From: JANNGZ01 sp031404155 | GTDB taxonomy: Bacteria; Pseudomonadota; Gammaproteobacteria; Burkholderiales; Burkholderiaceae_C | Length of the DNA: 35,081 bases | NCBI GenBank assembly: GCA_031404155.1 | Contig: JANNGZ010000356.1 | Location: 1 to 35,081 of the forward strand | Direction of reading: 5' to 3' | In this document: piece by piece, positions 26,770 through 33,929 of the stretch | How positions within the stretch are numbered: position 1 is the first letter of the stretch | Layout of the letters: every line of letters begins with the position of its first letter | Notes under the pieces: generated by a model | What the model saw: only the letters and a program-made list of their open reading frames with translations | The model's database searches: none | What the model was told of the DNA's origin: nothing | Translations under genes and position numbers: made by a program

Positions 26770-27948
26770 ATGCTGAAATCGCTGTTCGGAGACCTTGGTA
26801 TCCACGAGACACGGCGCATGGCGCAGAGGCAAGATTTCGCGGCCACCGCGGTGTTCGAGGTGAACGACCCACGCCTGGCCGACAACGGCCGCATCGTCGA
26901 CCGTCATTCGAGCGACCTCTACTTCACCGGCTCGGCCGCGGTGGCGATGCGCGAGCACCTGGCGCAAACGCCGCCCGCGGCCGACCAACGTGTGATCACC
27001 CTGTTCGACCCGATGGCGATGTGGGCCGGCAGCGTGATCAAGGCACTTTCCGACGCCACCGGCCAGCCGGTGGAGCGGGTTCAGTTGCGCGACGCGGCAA
27101 CATTGCGCACGCTGGCTGCGATCGAGCGCACGCAGGTGGCGCGCCGCGACGCACCGTCCCTGAAGCTCTACCGCGCCGAGATTCGCGACGCCCCGGCGGG
27201 CGGCGAAAGCGACCGCGTGGCCCATGTGCTGATGGAGCACAGCCACATGGCCGCGGCCATCGTCGGTGCATTGGCCCCCGAGGCTGTCGAGTCCGCGCTG
27301 CGCGCCTTGCAGTTCGCGGTGCGGCACCCGAGCTGGAAATGCCCCTACCTGCTCTTCCTGTTGCCGCCCAACGCGGCCTGGATCGCGCAGCGCATCGACC
27401 AGGTGCAGTGGCCGGCCGCGCTGCGGGTGCAGTGGATCGACGAGCCGCTCACCGGAGCCTCGGCGGTGTGGAACATCGTGCTGCGCTGCTGGGACCAGTT
27501 CAGCGGTGGTGCCACTGCCGTGGACACACGCTTCGACCTGGCCGCGGTGTCGCGCCAGTTGCGCGGCCTGGCCGGCGACGATGGTGTGTTGGGTGTGGGC
27601 CTGGTGGACGTGGAAACCGGCGCGCTGCTGGCCGCGGAAACCCGACGGCCGGAGCTGGCGCTGGCGGCCTCTGCGCCGTCGGCCTCAAATTCCGCAACGA
27701 CGCCCGAGCTCGGCGTCGCGGCGGCGGCGCTGGCGCATGCGTTGCGCGCGCAACAGGAGGCCGCGCAGGTGATGGGCCTGACCGCGCCGGTCGAAGAGGT
27801 GATGGTCTGCGCCGGCGCGTTTCAGAGCATCGTGCGCCGCTTGTCCCGGCGCGCCGACCTGTGCCTGGTGGCGCTGCTGGACCGCCAACATGCCAACCTC
27901 GCCCTGGCGCGCTTCAAGCTGGTCGAAGCGCAACGCCATATCGGCTGA
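26770..27948 (+). CDS. Unknown two-domain protein A: alpha/beta domain plus roadblock/LC7-like domain
   Basis: A 392-aa soluble protein I cannot name. Residues about 40-245 look like a Rossmann-type alpha/beta domain (QRVITLFDPMAMWAGS, SHMAAAIVGALAPEAVESAL, PYLLFLLPPNAAWIAQRI, VQWIDEPLTGASAVWNIV). Residues about 255-392 resemble a roadblock/LC7 fold: VLGVGLVDVETGALLAAET, a long helix, VEEVMVCAGAFQSIVRRL, then LCLVALLDRQHANLALARF. The same order and many of the same residues occur in the protein at 30965-32257, so the two are paralogues. The frame is open further upstream, but ATG 26770 (MLKSLFGDLG) is the sensible start. It is divergent from the MFS gene and followed after 91 bp by nadA on the same strand. 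No partner GTPase is in the window. Confidence 0.82.
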   Translation: MLKSLFGDLGIHETRRMAQRQDFAATAVFEVNDPRLADNGRIVDRHSSDLYFTGSAAVAMREHLAQTPPAADQRVITLFDPMAMWAGSVIKALSDATGQPVERVQLRDAATLRTLAAIERTQVARRDAPSLKLYRAEIRDAPAGGESDRVAHVLMEHSHMAAAIVGALAPEAVESALRALQFAVRHPSWKCPYLLFLLPPNAAWIAQRIDQVQWPAALRVQWIDEPLTGASAVWNIVLRCWDQFSGGATAVDTRFDLAAVSRQLRGLAGDDGVLGVGLVDVETGALLAAETRRPELALAASAPSASNSATTPELGVAAAALAHALRAQQEAAQVMGLTAPVEEVMVCAGAFQSIVRRLSRRADLCLVALLDRQHANLALARFKLVEAQRHIG

Positions 27949-28039
27949 CCGGTCCGCGTGCGGCCCAGCGGGTTCACCGGGCCTTGAGGTCATGGCGCAG
28001 CGCGTGGCAGCGCGCGAGGCGCTGCACTACCATGACACC

Positions 28040-29152
28040 ATGGAACAAGTGCTCTTCGACTACACCCGCCAGGACGCCAGTGGCGCCAGTTGCACTGCGC
28101 AAGCCTGGGCCAAGGTACCCGCCGCGCTGACCCCGGCACAGCGGCGCGAGCAGACGGCCCACGCCGCGGCACTGCTCAAGGCGCATGACGCCGCGCTGGT
28201 GGCGCACTACTACGTCGACGGCGACCTGCAAGACCTGGCGCTGGCCAGCGGCGGCTGCGTTGCCGACTCGCTGGAGATGGCGCGCTTCGGCCGCGACCAC
28301 CCGGCGCAAACCCTGGTCGTGGCCGGTGTGCGCTTCATGGGCGAGAGCGCGAAGATCCTGTCGCCGCACAAGCGGGTGTTGATGCCCGACCTGGACGCCA
28401 CCTGCTCGCTCGACCTCGGCTGCCCGCCGGAGGAGTTCGCACGTTTCTGCGACGCGCACCCCGAGCGCAAAGTGGTGGTTTATGCCAACACCAGCGCGGC
28501 CGTGAAGGCGCGCGCCGACTGGATGGTGACGAGCTCCTGCGCGCTGGCCATCGTGAAGCACCTGAAAGACGCCGGCGAGAAAATCCTGTGGGCACCCGAC
28601 CGCCACCTCGGCCGCTACATCCAGGAGCAGACCGGCGCCGACATGCTGATGTGGGACGGAGCCTGCATCGTGCACGACGAGTTCAAGGGCCTGGAGCTCG
28701 AGCTGCTGAAACGCGAACATCCCGAAGCGATGGTGCTGGTGCACCCGGAGTCGCCGAAGAGCGTGGTGGCGTTGGCCGATGTGGTGGGCTCCACCACCCA
28801 GTTGCTCAAGGCGGTCGTCGACGGCAAGGCGCCGAGCTACATCGTCGCCACCGACAACGGTTTGATGCACCGCATGCGCCAGCTCGCGCCCGGCAAGACG
28901 CTGATCGAAGCGCCCACCGCGGGCAACAGCGCCACGTGCAAGAGCTGCGCACATTGCCCCTGGATGGCGATGAACGCGATGCAGGGCGTGGTGGCGTGCC
29001 TGGAGCAAGGCTCGGGCGAGATCCACATCGACGAAGCGGTGCGCGCAAAGGCGCTCGGCTGCATCGACCGCATGCTCGACTTCGTGGCGCGCAACCCGGC
29101 CGCCACCGCGCTGCCGCGGCCCGCCTTCACGCCCAACATCGGCGCAGCTTGA
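28040..29152 (+). CDS. nadA: Quinolinate synthase
   Basis: Condenses iminoaspartate with dihydroxyacetone phosphate to quinolinate in de novo NAD synthesis; the iminoaspartate comes from NadB, encoded next door. The 370-aa cytosolic protein has the triplicated fold of NadA. The cluster ligands are Cys122 (CSLDLGCP), Cys209 (GACIVHDEF) and Cys306 (last Cys of CKSCAHCPWM); their spacing of 87 and 97 is the same as in E. coli NadA (113, 200, 297), so the 4Fe-4S site is intact. AHYYVDGDLQDLA and MGESAKILSP are typical. ATG 28040 is preferred over 27992. No Shine-Dalgarno sequence is seen, and a TACCAT hexamer ends 6 nt before the ATG. It converges with nadB, with 18 bp between stops. Confidence 0.97.
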   Translation: MEQVLFDYTRQDASGASCTAQAWAKVPAALTPAQRREQTAHAAALLKAHDAALVAHYYVDGDLQDLALASGGCVADSLEMARFGRDHPAQTLVVAGVRFMGESAKILSPHKRVLMPDLDATCSLDLGCPPEEFARFCDAHPERKVVVYANTSAAVKARADWMVTSSCALAIVKHLKDAGEKILWAPDRHLGRYIQEQTGADMLMWDGACIVHDEFKGLELELLKREHPEAMVLVHPESPKSVVALADVVGSTTQLLKAVVDGKAPSYIVATDNGLMHRMRQLAPGKTLIEAPTAGNSATCKSCAHCPWMAMNAMQGVVACLEQGSGEIHIDEAVRAKALGCIDRMLDFVARNPAATALPRPAFTPNIGAA

Positions 29153-29169
29153 TCGCGGCTTGATCGCGG
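29148..29169. repeat. 11-bp tandem duplication between nadA and nadB
   Basis: CTTGATCGCGG occurs twice in a row (29148-29158, 29159-29169). It covers the nadA stop codon and fills nearly the whole gap to the nadB stop. The second copy supplies a second TGA 12 nt on, but in a different register of function; probably a replication-slippage duplication. Confidence 0.8.
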
Positions 29170-29170
29170 G

Positions 29171-30796
29171 CTAACCGCCGCGTGCCGCCGCGATCAGCAC
29201 GGTGGGGAAGCTCACCGGCAGCGCATACGGGTAGTCGCGGCTCCAGTGCAGGCCGCGGCTTTCGTGGCGCATCAGCGCCGAGCGCACGATCAGCTCGGCA
29301 CAGCCGACCAGGTTGCGCAGCTCGAGCAGGTCGCGGGTGACGCGGAAGTTGGCGTAGTACTCGTCGATCTCGCTCTTGAGCAGGTCGATGCGGTGCAACG
29401 CCCGCTCCAGGCGTTTGGTGGTGCGAACGATGCCGACGTAGTTCCACATCATCAAGCGCAGCTCGTCCCAGTTGTGGGCGATCACCACCTGCTCGTCGGC
29501 GTTCTCCACCTGGCTCTCGTCCCACGCCGGCAGGCTGTGCGTAGCAGGCGCCGCGCTGGCCAGGATATGCGCGCCACAGGTGCGGCCGAGGACCACACAT
29601 TCGAGCAGGGAATTGCTGGCCAGCCGGTTGGCGCCGTGCAGGCCGGTGTAGGTGGTTTCGCCCACTGCGTAGAGGCCCGGCAAATCGCAGCGGCCATCGA
29701 GGTCGGTGATCACACCGCCGCAGGTGTAGTGCGCCGCCGGCACCACCGGAATCGGCTGCGTCGTGATATCGATGCCGAGCTTGAGGCAGCGCGCATGGAT
29801 GGTCGGGAAATGCTCCACCAGGAAGGCCGCGCCGAGGTGCCGCGCGTCCAGCCAGACATGGTCGACACCGTGCTTCTTCATCTCGAAGTCGATCGCACGG
29901 GCCACGATGTCGCGCGGCGCCAGCTCCAGCCGCTCGTCGTGCGCGGCCATGAAGCGCTCGCCGATCGCCTCGCCCGCGGAACGGCCGGGCAGGCGCAGGT
30001 GCGCACCCTCGCCGCGCAGCGCCTCGGAGATCAGGAAGCTGCGCTCCTGCGGGTGGTAGAGGCAGGTCGGGTGGAACTGGATGAACTCCATGTTGCCCAC
30101 CCGGCAGCCGGCGCGCCAGGCCATCGCGATGCCGTCGCCGGTGGAAGTGTCGGGGTTGCTGGTGTAGCGGTAGACCTTGCCCACGCCGCCGGTGGCCAGC
30201 ACCACCGCGCGGGCCGGCAGCGTCTCCACCCGCTGCTGGTCGATGTCCAGCGCGTAGACGCCGTAGCAGCGGCTCGGCTCCTCACGCTTGAGGTGGCGCG
30301 AGGAGATGATGTCCACCGCCATCCAGCGCTCGCGCAGCGTGATGTTCGGGTGCCGCTTCACCAGGTCGAGCAGGGTGTCGTGGATCGCCTTGCCGGTGGC
30401 GTCGGCGGCGTGGGCGATGCGCCGCACCGCATGCCCGCCTTCGCGGGTGAGGTGCAGGCCGAGCGGGCCTTCGGGGTCGGGCGAAAAGGCCACGCCCTGG
30501 GCCACCAGCCACTGCACCGCCTGCGCACTGTGCTCGGCGATAAAACGCGCGGTCTGTTCGTCGACCAGGCCGGCGCCGGCGTCCTGGGTGTCGCGCACAT
30601 GGGAGTCGATGCTGTCGTCGCTGCCCAGCACGCCGACGATGCCGCCCTGCGCCCAGGCCGTCGCACCCTCGTCGAGGTTGCGCTTGGCCAGCACCACCAC
30701 CGGGTGGGTGGCCGCGACATGCAAGGCCACGGTCAACCCGGCCAAGCCGGCGCCGACGATCACGACCGGCGGCGCGATGGGGGTCTGTGCATTCAT
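29171..30796 (-). CDS. nadB: L-aspartate oxidase
   Basis: An FAD enzyme that oxidises L-aspartate to iminoaspartate, the substrate of NadA. The 541-aa length equals that of E. coli NadB (540). Dinucleotide-binding GAGLAGL is at residues 15-21. It is followed by the succinate-dehydrogenase-like signature EGATAWAQGGI, the substrate region FIQFHPTCLYHPQE, and the flavin-binding end HYTCGGVITDL plus LYAVGETTYTGLHGANRLAS. The C-terminal helical domain of the fumarate reductase flavoprotein type is complete. ATG 30796 gives MNAQTPIAPPVVIVGAG; the frame is open further upstream but not family-like. TAGAAT lies 8 nt before the ATG with no Shine-Dalgarno sequence. nadC, the third gene of the pathway, is not in the window. 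Confidence 0.97.
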   Translation of the reverse strand: MNAQTPIAPPVVIVGAGLAGLTVALHVAATHPVVVLAKRNLDEGATAWAQGGIVGVLGSDDSIDSHVRDTQDAGAGLVDEQTARFIAEHSAQAVQWLVAQGVAFSPDPEGPLGLHLTREGGHAVRRIAHAADATGKAIHDTLLDLVKRHPNITLRERWMAVDIISSRHLKREEPSRCYGVYALDIDQQRVETLPARAVVLATGGVGKVYRYTSNPDTSTGDGIAMAWRAGCRVGNMEFIQFHPTCLYHPQERSFLISEALRGEGAHLRLPGRSAGEAIGERFMAAHDERLELAPRDIVARAIDFEMKKHGVDHVWLDARHLGAAFLVEHFPTIHARCLKLGIDITTQPIPVVPAAHYTCGGVITDLDGRCDLPGLYAVGETTYTGLHGANRLASNSLLECVVLGRTCGAHILASAAPATHSLPAWDESQVENADEQVVIAHNWDELRLMMWNYVGIVRTTKRLERALHRIDLLKSEIDEYYANFRVTRDLLELRNLVGCAELIVRSALMRHESRGLHWSRDYPYALPVSFPTVLIAAARGG

Positions 30797-30964
30797 GGGC
30801 GCGGATTCTAGGGGCCCGGTGATGCGGGGCGATCCGCGCACGGCGCGGTGCCCTTGGGCTTTGTGAAGCCCGTATGCCGGCAATCCGCCACACGCGGCGC
30901 GGCCTCGCAGCGTTCAAACCGCCCCGGCGCGCCCACAATCCGCGTCGACCACAGCAGGATTCCC

Positions 30965-32257
30965 ATGGCCAAGTCGATACACGAAATGTCAAGCTGGAAC
31001 GCGTCGGTGCAAACCTCGCGCCCGCCCGACGACGAGTGGCAATCCACCCGCGCTGTCGGCGCGGCCACCCAGATCATGGGTGACCAGGAAGCCTACCTCG
31101 GCAACGCGCCACGCGACATCGGCCGCCACCTGGGCAACGGGCAGTGGGAGCTCTTTGTCGTCTGCGACGCCAACGAAGCCCTGCAGCAGCAGTTTGAACA
31201 TCTGGCGCCGGAGTTCATCGCAATCCACGACGTGGGCGCGGCCTCCTCGCGCCGCTTGCTCGGCGGCGTGGCCTCGGCCCTCGGCGCCAATGTGCAGCGG
31301 CTGACGATCCGCCGCCAGGGCCACGGCGTTGCGCTGGCCACGCTGGAGTTCGTCGAGCTCCAGGTCGGTGCCGGCAAGCCCGCGGTGCGCCTGTACACCA
31401 CCGAGACCGACGCCGACACCCAGGTGCGCGAGGCGCTGGCCCGTGTGTTGCTGGCGCACAGCCGGCTCGGCGTCGTGATGGTGGGCGACCTGCCGCCGCA
31501 TGCGATGAGCTCGGCGCTCGCACCGCTGCGCGAAATGCTCAACCGGCCCGGCTGGCACAACCGCCAACTGCTGATGCTGCCGCTGTCCACCTCGGGCACG
31601 CTCGCCGGCCTGGCCACTCAGCTCGGCGCGGGCACCGGTATCACGGTGCGCACCACACCCCATGTGGCGCGCCCCGCCGACGCCTGGACCTTCATCAGCG
31701 GGGCCTGGAATCGCCTGGGTGAATCCGCCGCGTCGACCATCGCGGCCCTGCCCGAATTCAAACCGCGGCCGCGCCCCGCGCCGACCACCGGAGCGCCCAC
31801 CGTGGCCGCGGCGCCCAATGTCGTGCCGCTGCCGATGCAGCCGATGCCCGAAGTGCCCAAGGCCGGACCGCGGCTGGCGAACACGGCGGAAACGCCGGTG
31901 GCGCATTTCGTGCGGCAATGTGGCGAGATCAAGGGCATGGTGAGTTGCTGCGTGTTCGAAGCCTCGACACAGAAGACCATCGCCCACGCCGGCGCCCGGC
32001 CGGGGCCGGCCGCGCTGGCCTCGCAGGGGGCGTCCCTGTTCGCCGCGATGCTCGACGCCGCCAAGGCCTTGGGCCTCGGGCATGCCCCACCGGACGCGGC
32101 GCTGACGCTGGCGGCGCACCACATCGTGCTGCGCGCATTGCCGCACCGCCCCGGGCTGGTGTTGCACGCGGTGCTCGACCGCAACGTCGCCAACGTGACC
32201 CTGGTGCAGCGCCAACTCCAGCGGCTCGAAGAGCTGCTCGAGCCGCCGATCGCCTGA
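30965..32257 (+). CDS. Unknown two-domain protein B, paralogue of protein A
   Basis: A 430-aa soluble protein. An N-terminal tail of about 50 residues precedes an alpha/beta domain (about 60-255: ELFVVCDANEALQQQFEHL, FIAIHDVGAASSRRLL, SRLGVVMVGDLPPHAMSSAL, QLLMLPLSTSGTLAGLA). A Pro/Ala-rich linker follows (about 265-305), then a roadblock/LC7-like domain (about 310-430: GMVSCCVFEASTQKTIAHAG ... VLHAVLDRNVANVTLVQRQL). Segments match protein A (26770-27948) in the same order, for example VG.L.P.A..SAL..L......P.W....LL and the closing LDR..AN. It lacks signal peptide and membrane helices. The start ATG 30965 gives MAKSIHEMSSW. It is divergent from nadB across about 168 bp. The function is not known. 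Confidence 0.8.
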   Translation: MAKSIHEMSSWNASVQTSRPPDDEWQSTRAVGAATQIMGDQEAYLGNAPRDIGRHLGNGQWELFVVCDANEALQQQFEHLAPEFIAIHDVGAASSRRLLGGVASALGANVQRLTIRRQGHGVALATLEFVELQVGAGKPAVRLYTTETDADTQVREALARVLLAHSRLGVVMVGDLPPHAMSSALAPLREMLNRPGWHNRQLLMLPLSTSGTLAGLATQLGAGTGITVRTTPHVARPADAWTFISGAWNRLGESAASTIAALPEFKPRPRPAPTTGAPTVAAAPNVVPLPMQPMPEVPKAGPRLANTAETPVAHFVRQCGEIKGMVSCCVFEASTQKTIAHAGARPGPAALASQGASLFAAMLDAAKALGLGHAPPDAALTLAAHHIVLRALPHRPGLVLHAVLDRNVANVTLVQRQLQRLEELLEPPIA

Positions 32258-32393
32258 ACGCGCCGAGCGGCCCCGCATCGCGCCGGCAGCGTTGAATCCC
32301 GCACGCAATGCAGCGTCTCGCGTGATCCGACGCCGGCCGCGACTTCTAGACTGGCTCGGTCCCTTCACCTTGGCCCCTCGGGCTTCGATCGCC

Positions 32394-33032
32394 ATGACCC
32401 ACCTCGTGTCCCTCGGCTGCCGGCGTTTGCCGAAGCTTCCCGTGGCCGTTCTCGTGGCCGCCGCCGCGGGCCTCGCGGGTTGCGCCACGCGCCCCGCGAG
32501 CCTGCCGAAACACGTGGCTCCGACCAGCGGGCCGACCGCGAAGCTGGTAATGCGCGGCACCGTGAGCGGAAACGATCTCTTCGGCGTTTATGTGCTCGAC
32601 GACGCCGACCGCTGCCAGGGCCCGCGCATCGTGGGTGCCGGCAAGGCCGGCCAGGTGCCGCCGTCCACCGCCTTCGTCGCTGACCGCCTGACCACGGTCG
32701 ATTTCATGATGTTCACCGGCGCCAATGCCTGCCGGGTGCGCTGGTCCTTCACCCCCGCCTCGGGGCGCACCTATCTCGTCGCCGGTGGCGTGGTCACCGG
32801 CGTGCCAGGCATGAACTGCGGCGCCCGCGTGATGGACGCCACCGACCCCGACAAGATCCGCCCGGTGGCCGATGCGGTGCGTCGCGACCAAGGCAGCAAC
32901 GCCTGCGTCGCGCTGGCCCAGGCGCAGGCGAGCAAGACCGGCCGCAGCGAAAACGCCGGCCGCGGCAGCAGCGACGCCGTGCTGACGCCGGGCGCAAGCG
33001 CCGACGATCTGAAGGGCCTGATTCCGCAATGA
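32394..33032 (+). CDS. Putative lipoprotein of unknown function
   Basis: A 212-aa protein with a lipoprotein signal peptide: basic start, hydrophobic LPVAVLVAAAAGLAGC with the lipobox LAGC and acceptor Cys30. The residue after Cys is Ala, not Asp, so sorting to the outer membrane would be expected by the Lol rule. The mature part has beta-rich segments (DLFGVYVLDDADRC, YLVAGGVVTGVPGMNCGARV) and at least four further cysteines that could form disulfides. It ends with a Gly/Ser/Asp-rich tail. No known family is recognised. The stop codon overlaps the start of the protease gene as ATGA, so the two are translationally coupled. A TAGACT hexamer (32347-32352) about 40 nt upstream is a possible -10. 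Confidence 0.8.
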   Translation: MTHLVSLGCRRLPKLPVAVLVAAAAGLAGCATRPASLPKHVAPTSGPTAKLVMRGTVSGNDLFGVYVLDDADRCQGPRIVGAGKAGQVPPSTAFVADRLTTVDFMMFTGANACRVRWSFTPASGRTYLVAGGVVTGVPGMNCGARVMDATDPDKIRPVADAVRRDQGSNACVALAQAQASKTGRSENAGRGSSDAVLTPGASADDLKGLIPQ

Positions 33033-33871
33033 GGCTGGTGAGGAGGCCCGCGATGAACCCAGCGACGACCGCGAAGACCGCGAAGACCGGCCCGACGAAG
33101 CCAGCCCTGCGCGGCCTCGTGCTGTTGTTGCTACTGGCATTGACCGCGCTGCCCAGCCGCGCGCTGACGCCGCAGGAGGTCTACGCGCTGGTTTCGCCCA
33201 GCGTCTGGAAGGTGCTCACCTACGACGGCGACGGCCTGCCGCTCGGGCAGGGCAGCGCGGTGGTCACCGGCGCCGAGCTGCTGGTCACCAACTGCCATGT
33301 GCTCAAGCGCGCCAAGCGGGTGGTGGTGCGCCGCGAGGGCAGCAGCCTGGACGCGCGCCTGGAGATGTGGGACCCGCAGCGTGACGTCTGCCAGCTGCGC
33401 GCGCCCAAGCTGCTGGCGCCGACCGTGGTGCTGCGTGACGCGTCGCCGATCGCAGTGGGCCAGGCGGTATACGCGATCGGCAACCCCAAGGGCCTGGACC
33501 TGACGATGAGCGCCGGCCTCGTTTCCTCGCTGCGCCGCAACGATGCCGGCCAACTGATCCTGATCCAGACCTCTGCCGCGATCTCCGGTGGCTCCAGTGG
33601 TGGTGGCCTCTTCGACGACGCCGGCCGCCTGGTCGGCCTCACCACGATCGGCTCGGTGGGCGCGGACACCCAGAACCTGAATTTCGCGGTGCCGGTGGAG
33701 TGGGTGCGCGAACTGCCGCAGCGCCACGCCAAGCTCGCCGCAAAGGGAGCTGCAGGCAACGCGGCGGCGGCATCGTCGGCGGCAGCGGCAACGCCGACCG
33801 CGGGCGCGGCCACGAACGCCGCCTCCACCTCCTCGACGACTTCCGCCGCCACGGAGCCGCCGCGCCCCTGA
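33029..33871 (+). CDS. Trypsin-like serine protease (HtrA/DegP-type catalytic domain, no PDZ)
   Basis: A 280-aa exported or membrane-tethered protease. A hydrophobic segment near residues 29-43 (LVLLLLLALTALPSRA) looks like a signal peptide ending at SRA. The chymotrypsin-fold domain runs from about 45 to 235 with His in VTNCHVLKRA, Asp in QRDVCQLRA and Ser in ISGGSSGGGLFD. The oxyanion region is GGSSGG rather than the usual GNSGG. There is no PDZ domain. The tail after about 240 is Ala/Ser/Thr-rich low complexity. Two start codons are possible: ATG 33029, overlapping the lipoprotein stop, and ATG 33053 (MNPATTAKTAKT), which has AGGAGG about 10 nt upstream and may be the true start. The pairing suggests a shared envelope task with the lipoprotein. 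Confidence 0.87.
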   Translation: MRLVRRPAMNPATTAKTAKTGPTKPALRGLVLLLLLALTALPSRALTPQEVYALVSPSVWKVLTYDGDGLPLGQGSAVVTGAELLVTNCHVLKRAKRVVVRREGSSLDARLEMWDPQRDVCQLRAPKLLAPTVVLRDASPIAVGQAVYAIGNPKGLDLTMSAGLVSSLRRNDAGQLILIQTSAAISGGSSGGGLFDDAGRLVGLTTIGSVGADTQNLNFAVPVEWVRELPQRHAKLAAKGAAGNAAAASSAAAATPTAGAATNAASTSSTTSAATEPPRP

Positions 33872-33902
33872 GCGAGGCAAGGCCTGCCACGGCCAACAAG
33901 CA

Positions 33903-33924
33903 GGCACTGCCCGGCGGCGGTGCC
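33903..33924. terminator. Possible shared terminator hairpin between protease gene and clpB
   Basis: GGCACTGCC (33903-33911) and GGCGGTGCC (33916-33924) pair over 9 bp (one G-T) with a 4-nt loop, 6 nt beyond the clpB stop. Only a weak T-rich stretch follows on the minus strand, so termination efficiency is uncertain. Confidence 0.4.
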
Positions 33925-33929
33925 GCGGC

